A stretch of DNA of 64,000 bases from Atriophallophorus winterbourni (Eukaryota > Platyhelminthes > Trematoda > Plagiorchiida > Microphallidae), in assembly GCA_013407085.1 (NCBI GenBank), contig JACCGJ010015250.1, positions 124,001 through 188,000 of the forward strand, given 5' to 3'. Below the pieces are notes generated by a model. It had not been told where the DNA came from. It saw nothing but the letters and a program-made list of their open reading frames with translations, and made no database searches. A program made the translations under genes and the position numbers. This document shows, piece by piece, positions 1 to 11,812 of this stretch. Position 1 is the first letter of the stretch; each line of letters starts with the position of its first letter.

Positions 1-789
1 ACCGTTTTTGGGAAAGTACTTCGCACTTGTGATCATCGACTCGTATTCCAAGTGGCCAGAAGTCTTTCTGACAACCACAGCAACGACGGCGTTCACAATG
101 CAAGCTCTAAGGAAGTGTTTCAGCCGTGAAGGAATCCCACAAGTACTTATCACTGACAATGCTGCCCAATTCTGTTCCAATGAAATGAAGGAATGGCTGG
201 ATAGCATCGGGTGCCGACACTTACGAACTGCTCCGCGGCATCCATGTTCAATGGCGCTGCAGAGAATCTTGTGAAAACTATCAAGAGTGCTATTCACTCA
301 GCCAATCCTGGGAGCTTCCAAGCCTTGGACGTATTCATTGATAACTTTCTACTGCAATACCGTAATGCCGTCCATTGCACGACCAGAGAGAGCCCAGCCA
401 AGTTGTTCAAATCCAGGACACTCCGAACTTCCCTACACCGAATGGATTCGAGTGATGTGACTTATTTCAGAGGAAACGACTTGAGACCTGCTCATGGCAT
501 CGTCACGCGACAGATCGAAAATTCAATGATTGAGATCACTGACCTAAAGGATGCAAGTGTGCACCAACGCCACAAAAGTCAAGTACAATTCAAAAGGTCA
601 GTAGAGGAAAACATCAATCAGGAATCAACGCATCAACCAGAACCAAGTGTGAAACCTCAGGAGTCAACTGCTCTTAGAAGGTCTGCGAGGTTGGCGAATC
701 GGAACAACGCAACAATTTCGAGGGAGGAAGGTTGTGGTGTGGTTCCGAAAATCCTACCCACCACGATGCAAGCTGAGCTGGTTGGCTGA
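1..789 (+). pseudogene. gypsy-type LTR retrotransposon integrase, frameshifted fragment
   Basis: This is the 3' end of a gypsy-like pol gene, truncated by the window edge. The DDE integrase core is visible: the first Asp in VIIDSYSKWPEV, the second in LITDNAAQF, and the Glu in NGAAENLVKTIK. The first part reads in one frame to about position 245. The rest, including the catalytic Glu, reads in another frame that starts near 211, so about one base is missing around 240-246 and the copy is dead. The C-terminal tail is basic and ends in an RRSARLANR-like motif typical of gypsy integrases, running into a purine-rich stretch near 718-735 that fits a polypurine tract. Family assignment is from motifs only. 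Confidence 0.85.
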
Positions 790-970
790 TCTCTCGTCCA
801 ACAGGATGTCAAGTTTTGATTGCCGATAACGCCATATTGACTTATCGATTTCCTGTTATCGTTATCACTCGCATTCCACCGATTTTCTGTTCGATAACTC
901 AGTGAACAATATTCATCTGTTGAATACGATTTTGGTACATAATCAACTCACCTGTTAGACACATTACATT
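732..970 (+). repeat. putative 3' LTR of the gypsy fragment
   Basis: Immediately downstream of the integrase tail. The part from about 815 to 970 is clearly similar to 25,528-25,674, with shared blocks such as TTGATTGCCGATA, TTTCCTGTTATCGTTATCAC and AATATTCATCTGTTGAATAC, and both copies end near ATTACA. The exact 5' edge is not certain. I place it after the purine-rich tract at 718-735. Confidence 0.6.
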
Positions 971-1042
971 CTGTTTGCCCTGCCGTGATTTCTCAATTCG
1001 ATTTCTGTTGTGATTCGCATTTCAATTCAATTCCATTACACT

Positions 1043-2090
1043 ATAGTTGCGTACATCCGAAATAGGACCCTTTTTGGATATGGCCATTACCGCCGCTCGT
1101 TTCCAATAATCCGGTAGTATACCTTGGAGTAAGGTAGCTTTGAAAAAATTTCTGATTGCAAGACTAACTATATTCGCGAGTGGTTGGAGAATAGCCGGAT
1201 ATATACCGTCGGGGCCAGCTGACTTAGTTTTATCCAGCTGCGACATAACTGTGGTGACCGTTTTCTGATTAACCTCCACCAAGCTAAACGGAGTTGCTCT
1301 GCACTCGTGAGTTACTAAACAGTTACCTGAATCGCACCGATAAACACTGCAGAAGAATGAATGCAACGCATCAGCTATTTCCGGTGCATTCAAAGCCGTA
1401 TTGTCATCACCCTGCACTAACGCACCTATTTCTTCTCTTAGTGATCGCTTGGACTAAACATAGCCATAAAAAGCTTTCAAGTTATTCTTTGTTTCTTTGG
1501 CAAGTCGGGATTCGAAGTCCCTTTTAGCTTCCCTTTGCAGCGCAACAGCTGAATTTCTGGTCTGTATGTACTGCAGTCTAGATCGGTGAGTTCCATAGAA
1601 TTTGTGAGCCCTTCAGCTACGGTCACGACATCTAATATCCTCGCGAATAGACGCGCTCCACCAGAGGGGTTTTCCTCGCGTATTCACTGGTTGTAGAGGA
1701 GCAAAATTATCATGTAGTTGTAAAAGGTGGTTTTTATAATAATACACTTGGTTTATACACTAGGTTCTAATTCATATGTTTCCCAACTCAGATTCATTGC
1801 TTCAGTTTGTAGTTGGACGATATTCATTCGACCAAAGTTGCGGGACATCTTTACTTGACGATTAGGGTGCACTAAAGACCAGTCAAAAAGAATTACAATG
1901 TGGTCGCTCTTGCCTAGTGGTGAAAGGTATTTGATTATATAAATATCTCTTCCATGAGACGATAGAACCAAATCCAAAGTGGACGGAGTATGTTCTGTCC
2001 TAAACATTGTAGGTTCCCTGACATGTTGATAAAAGGGATCGACATAAAACCAGTCTAGATATTGCGACTCAGCTGACTCTGGTGACTACA
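1043..2090 (-). pseudogene. CR1-like family B fragment (endonuclease C-terminus to RT start)
   Basis: Read on the minus strand, 2007-1753 encodes the end of an endonuclease domain (STLDLVLSSHGRD, then GKSDH) and 1417-1022 encodes the linker and start of a reverse transcriptase (KTKSAGPDGIYPAILQPLA, then WKRAAVMAISKKGPI). The same order and similar sequence recur in the 13.6-16.6 kb copy, which defines the family in this window. The copy is broken by frameshifts and stops abruptly at the RT start near 1043. It has no RT catalytic core. Confidence 0.8.
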
Positions 2091-2830
2091 GTTCAGTTTA
2101 GTTCAGTTGGCACACGACGGTAAATTGCTTATAAGCCAATCGAGCGTCCAGAATTTCTGTCGATGGGATGCTTTAAGGAAGCGCTCATCACTGACAAAGT
2201 TGTTTTTTGTTCTTTGGTATCCTCGTCGTATGCGATGTTACGTCAGGTTCAAGTTTAATTTCAAGTTCATATTCAATAGTTATTAGTGTATAGTGAAAAA
2301 AACCTACAAGCCTAATGGAATAATAACGGGATAGTTAGTTCATCGGGTCTGAAGAAGTTTCAGTAAATTAGCAAAGTGGTGAAATGAAAATGTGATTCAT
2401 ATTTGTTCGGACGGGAAACGCTGCGGAAAGAGGGAAAGTTATGATGCAGTATCACAAATGAATAGAAGCGTGGAAGGAGCATAATTAGGAATTGTTTATC
2501 GTCTGATAAAAACGGGGTTCAAGGCATTTTTTAAAAAATAATTATGGATAGATCGGAAATAAACGAAAAGGGTGTAGTGCGTTCCAAGTGTAGTGAACTA
2601 CTTTCATATTGTATCTTAGTATTTTGTACATACAACTTTTGGTCTTTCATGGTTATTCATTTTTTGGCCATGTACACTTTATTCGTATTGACGCTTGTAC
2701 AATATAATTTTTTGGCGGTTATTACAATTTGGAACTCGGACTTTGTGTTCTTCCGCGGTTGCGGAGTTTGCGTGCGTCACCGCGTGCCGGAATTGTGATT
2801 AACGGATTCTACAACATTTTAGCGCTTTCT
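2091..2830. other. unassigned spacer between CR1 fragments
   Basis: No supported gene. A short stretch near 2130-2175 (AAGCCAATC, then a block resembling CCAGATCTCTTTCAACAG) is similar to 8,540-8,590 and weakly to 58,430-58,470, which suggests a CR1 5' leader remnant. A Phe/Leu-rich open frame at 2544-2798 has no domain I can support and is probably chance. Confidence 0.35.
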
Positions 2831-4462
2831 GCAACTTGAATTCAATCTCTTGGACTTTCCTGTGTGGCTCACTTCTTTTCTTACAGATCGCACATACTGT
2901 TTTGAGGTTAATGGTCACAGATGGCGCACCTTGCCGATTCCAAGTGGCGTGATACAAGGCAGTGTTTTAGGTCCATTACTTTTTCTCCTATACATAAATG
3001 ATGTACATACAGTCGTCTCTCATAGTAAACTATTTTTGTTCGCAGATGACATGAAAGTAGTAATTTCCTTCCCATCTTCTGAAACACAAACTTACATTGC
3101 CAGACTAAACAAAGATTTGGATGCATTATCCAAATGGGGTAAAATTAATGGTCTCTCATTTTCTGTAGAAAAATCTAAGTTCATGCCTTTAAGATGTACA
3201 ATTCCTGATAACTCAATCCTTCTTAATGGTAATCCTATTCAAATTATCGATTGCACACGTGATCTTGGGTTCAAATATTCAGCATCGCTTACATTCAACG
3301 AGCATATACATCACGTGATCTCAAAGGCAAAGCAGAGTGTTAATATGATTCATAAGTTCTTTACTCTTCCACACTGTAATCTAGAACTTTATAAACTTTT
3401 AACCATACCCCTCTTTGATTACTGTTAAATAATATATAGCAGTATAGATAAAACCGATACCATCCTTTTGGAAAACGTACACCGTACTTTTACCAAATCA
3501 ATCACCGGATATAGCTCGAATCAATCATATAGAGATAGATGTAAGCAGCTGAAGCTAGAACCACTATGGTTCCGTAGAATTAGACACAACCTAATACTGT
3601 TCTTTAGAATAATATCTTCTGATAATATAGATATAAATTCGTCTATTCGATTTCGACAAGGTTCTAGATATAATTTAAGAAATCGAGATAACCCTAATGG
3701 AATTACCTAGATCCTGTACGAAAGTAAGAAGTAACTTCTACCTAAATAAATACGCTAAACTCCGGAATATTCTTCCGAAGAACAAGACTTTGTACCTCAG
3801 TATGTGATTTTAAATCACATCTGAATTCATTTCTCACAGTTGAAAAAGTAATGAAACTTCTCAACCTAGATGTCTCATTAGATGAACTATACAATCATGG
3901 CATTGCTGGATATTAACAGTGATATCAGTTTTCAACTTTCATAGTAAACAGTTACTCCGTCCCTTGGTATTTATTTTCCAGATTACCTCTTCACATCCAT
4001 ATGTAGAATTCCGGTTCACAAACGAGTCAACACTGGGACGTTTAATCTTCTACAAATACCCACGAAAAGATACTCTACATTCAGAACATATATTCGACAA
4101 TAATAATGTGTTCCAACTAAACATTTTTAAAGATTCTCTTTCTTCGAGATTCCTCACATCTTCGATGTTCCGGTCCATCGTTTTTCAATATTCTTTATAT
4201 CATTTTTCCCCTCGCTCGATTTTCTTTTCATACAATAACTGCTCATATATTGAATTTCTGTAAAACTGATTGATTATCATTTACCTGGACCATTTTAACG
4301 AACGAAAAATTATCAGCACGTATGACCTTGAAAATGTTAATAACCATTGTCCATTTTTATGCTTTATGTATACAAACAACTTTGATAATTATCGATTATG
4401 CTTAGCATGCCTTGGAATTCCAAGAATAAAATATTTATATTTATATTTATATTTATATTTAT
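2831..4462 (+). mobile_element. CR1-like family A, 5'-truncated copy (RT to 3' tail)
   Basis: The plus strand from 2850 encodes the RT palm: GVIQGSVLGPLLFLLYIND, then LFLFADDMKVV with the catalytic Asp pair. The thumb and C-terminal region follow in two frames (3428 stop, 3468-3710) and end at the family motif NHGIAGY near 3915. It matches the intact copy at 19.5-24.1 kb closely at protein level. After the stop comes about 540 bp of untranslated sequence and a tail of repeated ATTTAT units at about 4432-4460, the expected 3' end. Internal stops make it inactive. Confidence 0.88.
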
Positions 4463-4479
4463 CTTATTTCGTTACCGTT

Positions 4480-7200
4480 GAACTCCACTAGATCTTAATT
4501 GGGATATTTTCTCCCTCGGTCTTTTAGTGAGTTCTTCCCATTTTTCGCGATTTCGTGTGTAGTACTGGAGTATATTTTTCTTTAGTCCACTACACAAGCA
4601 CGAGGAATCCGGACAGCAAAGGATTGTCTGCGGCAGTTCAATCTACTGTGCAGATGTGCCAACTTCAAGTGATGACCACAATTTGCTGAGTATGGGACCA
4701 TTTTAAGCACACCCATACATGGGTGAGTTTCCTCCGTCAATATCCGATACGCAAGGATCAGATCGTCTCGAATACGACGATGGTTTGTAGAGAATAATTG
4801 TAGAGTTGCAAGACGTTCCTCGTAGCTGACAAAGCTAAAACCCTTGACAAGCTTCGTAGAACGTCTCTGCGGCTAGTCTAGGGTGCGCTGGTTGCATTTC
4901 AACCATGGGTTCCAGACGGAGACAGCATACTCCAAGGTGGCCTGATGTACGCCTAGAGAAGAAACGAAAAAAGACGTGGATCAATTGTTCCGAACGCACG
5001 TTTTTAAAGCCCAACGTTTCTATTTGCCATGTTCGAAGCTCTACTACACTGAGCAGAGCAGCCCAAGTCATTTCGTATAATCACCCCGAAATCTTTTTTG
5101 TATCGTGACAGCCAGCATCTTGTCACCCAGATTATAATCAGGGTCGCCAGAAAGACGAATGCGTAATGCGTGGCATTTGCCAGTGTTGAATGGTAAGCGA
5201 TTGATCGTAGACCATGCGGGTAATGAATCCAGGTCGAATTGAAGTTTTCTTATATCTCTGGGTAAGTTGATGACCGGCCAAATGTTGATATCATCCGCGA
5301 ACAGGAGAAATGGTTATTCGACGTATCCACCGATGTCGTTGATAAATATCAAAAATAGACGGGGGCCAAGAACGGACCCCTGAGGTACTTCACACTGATG
5401 TGGGAATGGCTCTAAAAGGGTCTGTCTAACACACACCCAAAGGTTTCGCGAACGTTGGAATGTAGCAACCCAGGACGGCAACTCGGGTAGAATACCTAAT
5501 GCTTGCAGCTTGTTAAGCAATATCGTATTTTCAACTCGGTCAATTGCCTTACAGAAATCCAAGTTAATGACGTCCACACCCTGACCTTTATCAGCAGCTT
5601 TAGTCCAGTAGTCTCTGGCGGAAAGCAAATTAGTGGTACAACAATGCCCTCTACGAAATCCATGTTGTTCTGCAGCGATGAAATAGGAACTATTCACAAA
5701 ATTCATAATTTCATCAGCAACAATCGCTTCCATCACCTTGGATAACAATGGGAGAAGGGTGACTGGACGGTAATTGGCAGGATCAATGCGGCTTTAACCC
5801 TTGAAAATAGGAGTGATGATATCTTTCTTCCAACCAGTAGGGACATCAGAGTCATCCATCAATTTTTGGAAATATGCCGCAAGCGGTTCGCAAAGTTGAT
5901 CAGCAACTGCGCACAATGCTTTTGGTATGATATGGTCGATACCCGGTGATAAGCTGCATGATTTTTTCTTGAACTTTGTTAAAACATTTGCCGCATCCTT
6001 TGATGTCGTCGTCGAAACTATACTGGTGGTAAGTGAATGGATACCAGTCTGAACCTCTCGTTTATTTTTGATAAATTTGTACAAGAGCTTGTTGTTTTCC
6101 AGGATTTGACCACTAAGGTTACTTCGATAATCAAATTTGTCCTGGCGCACCATTCCCGTGCAATAATTTCGTAATTTTCTATTACACTCCCAATCATTCA
6201 GCAGTTGTGTCAGTTTAAACTCAGTCCACGCGGCATTTCTGCGACACATCCATTTACGAGCACTGCTCCGAATGAACGTGCCGGTGGATTTCCCCTGGGC
6301 TTGTTTTGAGACAGAAGAATGCTTTAGCATCTGGTGCCACCTGTAAACAAAATTTTGCCAAGTTTAATCCAGGCTGTCCTCTAACATTAAATCGGAGCTA
6401 TTTGCGGCTACAACGTCATAGAAAATGCCGTAGTCAGTGACCGTCTGTAACTGAGCGCCCTCATGTTTGAGGTAATTAGCATAGCACACAAAGTCGCTTT
6501 TGCCAAACGGAGTTTCACTCGAGATTTCCTCAATCATCAACTCCTTATTCGTCAGTAAGAGGTCCAATAGAAAAGGCGTGTCTGTTCCACGAAGACGTGT
6601 CGGTTCAGTCACATGATTTTACAAAGGGTGACTTCCTATCAGTTCATGCAGCTCTCAAGCAAAAGTAGCGCTGGAGGGTTCAACAGTCAAACTGTGTGAA
6701 TTAAAATCTCCCATCAGCAAGACGTGACTATGTTGCATTGATAAAGCGAATGGCAAGGAGTGTAATAGGTTGACATCAGCAACAGGTTGAGCATTTGGTG
6801 GGCGGTAGACTACAGTCAGTAGAGCAGAGTCACTGTTTCTGAGCTGCAAGCGGCACCATAGAAAATCTATGGTTTGCAGACAATTGTGAGTTAGTGGTTC
6901 ACAGTGGAGTGAAGAGTTATGGTACAAAAGAACTCCACCACCCTTGGTGGGACGATCTTTCCGAATGACAATCATACCAGGAAGTGAAATTTTGGCTTCT
7001 GCAACGAAAGATGATAACAATGTCTCAATCACAGCTATCACGTCGAAGTGTTGAGCAGCGTGTCGAACACGAAGTTCAGGAAGTTTACTGAGTAGGCCTT
7101 GGGCGTTCGCATAAAAACACTTCAGGCTCTCGCGTGATAGGGCGGAGTCTGCAGAGTTGTTTTGGACGTCTATTACGCCGATCCTAATAGGGCCAGCTGG
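4480..7200 (-). pseudogene. CR1-like family G ORF2 remnant (endonuclease plus RT)
   Basis: On the minus strand the order is endonuclease (7041-6655: KGGGVLLYHNSSLHC, VVYRPPNAQP, LLMGDFNSHS), endonuclease end (6612-6364: GKSDF), linker (6330-5794: SPGIDHIIPKALC) and RT (5748-5314: AAEQHGFRRGHCCTTNLL, VINLDFCKAIDRV, PQGSVLGPRLFLIFINDIG). A shifted frame carries LLFADDINIW near 5290-5310, so the catalytic Asp pair survives. Frameshifts separate the parts. The RT C-terminus decays through about 4480. It differs in sequence from families A, B, E and H. Confidence 0.85.
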
Positions 7201-7559
7201 ACTAAATGTTGTGAGGCATCAACACTTTTATCGGTAGAATTAAACAGAAGGTCGTCGATTCGCTTTTTATCGAGGACAGAACAGAGGCGGATCTCGGAAG
7301 GTGCAAAACGTTTTTATAGGTACTAACTTTGTAACGCATTATTCACCATGGATTCTGATCGAAAAGTTACTTTGTGTATGCGGAGAAACAGGTAAACGTT
7401 TTAAATCAATCGTCAGACTGTCAGTGATTTTACTTTGTTCTTATATGAAACGCCACTGCTCGCAGTCGTGTGTAGTGCTTTTATTGGTATCATCGTCATT
7501 CAGTTCTGGAACGCCACTAATAAAAACGCTTTTCTTGTCATTCTTCAACTTTCAGTTAA

Positions 7560-8500
7560 AGCTCGTTTCGTTTTTGGCTAGTCCGGATATATGCGGATGG
7601 GTGCATTGGTGTTGCGCAAAGTGTATGCAGAGAGTGAAACGGATTCAACATCCTCCAAAGATGTTAAGGTGATGCGCAAAAGTTTAGGCTCGCCAATATG
7701 TACTGATTTAGGATGCCTGGACAGACGTAAAATGCTCCCGGCGTCTGCAGAAACCTTCATTGAGTCACATATGTTCTGCAACTGTTGTGCATCTTGCACC
7801 TAAAGAGTTTTGAAACAAGGCGAATTTGCCTCGGGTACATTGGTGCATATCACGGTTAGCGCCTGATTGCAACGGGAGTTTCCTATTGTGGCCACTATCT
7901 TCACTGCTCTGAACTTGGCACGAGTGTTGTTTTCTGCAATCCCCCGAATCGTCTGTACGGTTGTGAACGTAGAACCAGTAAAGATTGCTGCAGAAGCAGC
8001 AGTTGTAGCAAATGTCGAAATGGGTGAGCTTACTTGTTCTACACATTTAAAAACTGCTGGAGTATTGCATGGAAAAAACGAAGAGAATCTGGCTTCAAGA
8101 AGATCCGAGCGTTTTTTGTGTTCTGAATGACTGCATATATTCATTGATCAGGTTTATCATATAACGTATAAGCTGTGATTCTAGGAACTTTGCGCAAAAC
8201 CACAGTTTGTTTTAATTAAATAAATGTTCCTTTAGCTCCTTCTTCGATAACTGAGAACATTGAGGATGGTACCACTTGAGAAATTGCTGCATTCTATGCC
8301 ATCTTTCACGAAATGGGAGCACTGGTTTTTGCTACACGTAAACGTATTCTCGTCAGTTTCATCGATGTTTATTTTGGGTGATTTTGTCCCTTCAGAACAC
8401 CGAGAGACATCACTACGACGATTCATAAGTGGAAAGTTTAACGAAAAACTCGAAAATTATTACGTCGGAAAAAAATTCAAACAGCACGGTCCACAATAAA
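7560..8500 (-). pseudogene. CR1-like family G ORF1 remnant
   Basis: Upstream (minus sense) of the G endonuclease are short open frames that look like a CR1 ORF1. The segment 8426-8232 has spaced Cys/His with VKDGIECS, like a worn PHD-type finger. The segment 7799-7578 (PKSVHIGEPKLLRITL, then LRNTNAPIRIYPD) resembles the nucleic-acid-binding part where such ORFs end in a proline/aspartate motif. Frameshifts occur between them. The ORF1 assignment rests on position and these weak motifs. Confidence 0.5.
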
Positions 8501-8702
8501 CACAGAAGGCTGCACAGGGCTGAAAGTGGCTAAAAGCCAATCACGCACCCAGATCTCTTTCAACAGTATGCGGTTGAGCACCCGGCATTTCGATAATGAG
8601 TATACAGTTCGTACGTTTCGCACGTTCTTGTTTTCGGATATATGTAAAATAAGGTAGGGGTTCCCTTCAACAGCACGGTGAGAGGCTGTTATGCCCGTGG
8701 TT

Positions 8703-8908
8703 TGCTACTGTTGGCCAAGCCGTGTGGATAAAGAGAACACAACCGTTGCTGAACTCGTCTATTCACCGAATGCGGAGAGCATCACAAGTGAGCGGATGCG
8801 TCGATATCAATGTGAGTGAAAATCATAATTTGAACTCATCATCGATATGGTTGGTGATTAATCCATAGTTCGTTTGCTGTCTATACAACAGAGGGTGCCC
8901 TCCTAACA
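8703..8908 (-). repeat. 3' LTR of LTR-gag-LTR element (206 bp)
   Basis: Direct repeat of 10,286-10,492 (207 bp). Shared blocks include AACTCGTCTATTCACCGAAT, GTGAGTGAAAATCATAAT and ACAACAGAGGGTGCCCTC. Both copies start with TG and end with CA, as LTRs do. The gag between them is on the minus strand, so this is the 3' LTR. A purine-rich stretch (minus sense AAACGGGAAGG, 8909-8919) lies directly at its internal edge, as a polypurine tract should. Confidence 0.8.
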
Positions 8909-8921
8909 CCTTCCCGTTTAA

Positions 8922-9140
8922 CCCATCACCTCCCGGCGATCTCATATGAGATCACCTAAAAATAACAGATTTCCTAATTATCTGTCTGTTTATACGCATA
9001 TATAACCTTCATGCTATATCTATTAAGTATATTTCTCTGATATGCACATGAGATTTAAAAAATTCGCTTTAAATTAATTGATATACAAGCTTGAATATAT
9101 CGAAATTGTACTCACGAAAAATGTTTTGGGAGGTAATGGG
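8922..9140. mobile_element. piggyBac-type MITE, 219 bp
   Basis: Terminal inverted repeats CCCATCACCTCCC (8922-8934) and GGGAGGTAATGGG (9128-9140) match at 12 of 13 positions. Both ends are flanked by TTAA (8918-8921 and 9141-9144). TTAA duplication plus inverted repeats beginning CCC is the signature of the piggyBac superfamily. The inside is AT-rich and non-coding, with a perfect 16-bp palindrome at 8937-8952 next to the left terminus. It is a non-autonomous element inserted between the polypurine tract and the gag of the LTR element. Confidence 0.82.
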
Positions 9141-10285
9141 TTAAGCTGGTTGTGATGTGGTTACTGGAACACGTCTTCGATCCGCCCACCTTCTTGGTTT
9201 GCATTCCGCGGAATTAATTTGAGGCGGCTCTTCTTCCGCTGAATTTCCATCTTCTGGGGTCTTGATGGTGGCGAAGACAGGATAGGGATCATTGAACACA
9301 GATTCTTCAAAATCGTTCGTGCGGCAGTAGTTTTCGTTATACCCATTTCTGTTGCACTTCTGGCATCGGTGCTTGTTGAATGGGCAATAACGCCGAAAAT
9401 GCCATTCGTCACATTGGCAACACTGGGAAGGGAGCTTGGTGTCTTGATCGGCACGATGATTATTCTGCTGGTTACTTTGGTGCTTGACGGCAAATACCAC
9501 CGTTTTATTCTGGCTAAGGGTTTCGTTCGACCAGCGCAGTGTCGCGTTTCAGATTCAGAAGTCTCTGGCAATCGGTTGTGATTGACCTCATGTTGATGTT
9601 TGGATCTTGATCGAGTCACCACAATAGTCTCGTGCGGATCTCTTGATCCTTCTCTGACTGCAAACCACATACAAATATCAGCGATCGAAATTGGTCTTCT
9701 GTCATATCTTTGAACTTGAACTATTCACAAGCTCTATTAAATTTTCATGCATATGTCACAAAATCATTGCAACCCTACTTGACGAATTTCATGCAGTTAT
9801 GTCGTCTGTTAAACAAAGAAGACTGTTGACAAAAGATTCATTCTAGCATTTGTACAATCTGATTGAAAGTAAATGGACTTAGGGATTTTGGCAAAATGAA
9901 TTTGGTAAACTTCTCATGTTCAAACGTGCCCAGTTTTCTTAGCACCAGTCTCGTTTTTTGACCATCATCTGCGTTGTTGAGGTCGGATTGAAAAATAACT
10001 TTGAATCTCTTGAACCAAGATTCGAAGGTGAGACTGCTTTCTGAGTTTTAATTGAATTCGGGGATGCTGTTGATGATTGCATTCACCGCTGTGTTTTGTA
10101 CGTCAGTCTTTTTGTCTTCATAAATGAAACTCAGACTTTTTAAAAATGTCTGATTCAAACGGGTTTGAGCTTCTCCGAGTTGACGTTGCTGTACCCGAAG
10201 TATTGATTTTCATTCCTCTGCTGTGAATGCTATTTTGAATTGCTAGGTTCCTTTCTCCCGTCGTTAAGTTCTTATATCTGTAGTT
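9141..10285 (-). pseudogene. gypsy-type gag remnant with CCHC zinc knuckles
   Basis: The best open part is 9500-9141 (119 residues). It has two zinc-knuckle-like arrays around CCQCDEWHFRRYCPF and CQKCNRNGYNENYC, the nucleocapsid part of gag. Upstream sequence to 10,285 has gag-like composition but stops and frameshifts. The reading frame closes at the TTAA beside the MITE. No protease, RT, RNase H or integrase follows: the 3' LTR comes directly after gag. Confidence 0.75.
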
Positions 10286-10492
10286 TGTTACGTTAGGCCC
10301 AGCCCTGTGGTTAGAAAGAACACAACCGTTACTGAACTCGTCTATTCACCGAATGCGAAGAGTATCACAACTAAGCGAATGTGTGAATATCACAGTGAGT
10401 GAAAATCATAATTTAAACTCACCATCGATATTGATTAGTGATTAATCGATATTACGTTCGCTGTCTTCACAACAGAGGGTGCCCTCTCAACA
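10286..10492 (-). repeat. 5' LTR of LTR-gag-LTR element (207 bp)
   Basis: Partner of the LTR at 8703-8908 and in the same orientation, TG...CA ended. Outside it lies GAGGT (10,493-10,497). The outer flank of the other LTR has GTGGT (8697-8701), a possible imperfect 5-bp target duplication. Confidence 0.78.
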
Positions 10493-10639
10493 GAGGTCAT
10501 CTATTCAGATAACAATGCAAAAATATGCTTGAACAATGTATGACTTATGAAATCACTAGCCTAGTCGAGGCAAAGTGAAGCACAGTCATAGATTGCATGT
10601 GGGCTAAGTTGCTGTCATTTTGCCTATGTCTAGACAGAT

Positions 10640-11812
10640 ATGAGAAAAAATAGTAACAATACGTTTTTCTGTTGTTTTTCAACTTTTTTTACTCGACAAT
10701 GTGCGGAAATATGGTAGTCCATTTGACGTATAATTCGATTTAAAGCTCAACTTATTTGGGAGGTTTACTATATAATCTAGGAGCTTGTTCCAGAAGTTGA
10801 CCACACGGTTGCTGAAAAAGTGCTCACATGCCAGCAACCTTGGCCAACTCTTAAGAAGTTTCATAGAATTACCCCTTGTAGGTTCTTTAGGGGCAAGCTC
10901 AAGGTGTTCTGTGATATTATCACTTGACTCTTTAGAATCTCGAAGTCTTCTATCAAGTCGCCTCGCAGCCGTTGTCTCTTTATCGAGAACAGATGGAGGT
11001 CCTTGAGTTTTGCCCGATAAGTTTTACCTGTCGGACCATCAACCATCCTAGTAACAAGGCACTCGACCCTTTTAGGACGTGCGATATCTTTCTTAATTAC
11101 GGTGCCCAGGATTAAACGCAGTATTTTAAGTGAGGCCACACGACTATTCTGTATAAGGGAATGAAGATTGAAGGTTTTCGGCGTGACAACGCTGAGCGCA
11201 GTCTGAACAATTCTCTACAAGGCTTGTTTGCAGCTTCAGTACATTGAGTAGTCCACTTGAAAATTCTTGTTATAGTAATACCGAGATCCTTCCTTTTCTG
11301 AGCAGCAGCTATACTAATCGTTTCCTCGCCGACTTCTAGTTTGGTTGTCGCTAAATCAGTAGTCGGAAAGCAGCTCTTCCTTAAGTTCAATGGCAAGTCG
11401 TGTGTTCTTGTCCACTCAATTACATTTTCAAAATCAGAGAGAAGCGTATCTCTACTCGCGATTCTTAGGATCTTACCATCAGAAGAAAACAAAAGCAACG
11501 TGAACTCTAGCAGGCTGCTAGGTCATTTACAAAAATAAGAAAAAGTTGTGGACCAATGACCGAGCCATGAGGCATACCAATGAGTATCAGTGATTCCGTC
11601 AGGCAAACCCCTCCAGTTCTAAAATAGTTAGTGCGATTAGTTAAGAAGCTGTCTAAACATCGATGTTATTCACCTGTGACGCCAAGCATCCTTAGTTTGC
11701 ACAGAAGGTACCTATTGTTCACTGAGTCATATGCCTTTTGAAAATCAAGATAGCATACTTCGAATACTCTCCCAAAATCGAGCTTCAATGTCACTTCATC
11801 AAGAAAGTTAAT
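10640..11812 (-). pseudogene. CR1-like family B, RT C-terminal part (3' segment of split copy)
   Basis: On the minus strand the order is a palm motif (YLDFQKAYDSVNNRYLL, about 11,770-11,720), GSVIGPQLFLIFVNDLA (about 11,560-11,510), then FSSDGKILR where the catalytic FADD should be (about 11,470), then RT thumb and C-terminus (LRKSCFPTTDLATTKLEVGE, RGDLIEDFEILK, VVNFWNKLL). Several frameshifts. It continues the RT that starts at 13.7 kb and is interrupted by the family A copy at 11,813-13,615. The change of FADD to FSSD would abolish catalysis. Confidence 0.8.

Noticed and set aside
2544..2798. Hydrophobic 84-codon frame as a membrane protein gene
   Set aside because: No splice context or family resemblance; AT-rich sequence easily gives Phe/Leu-rich chance frames.
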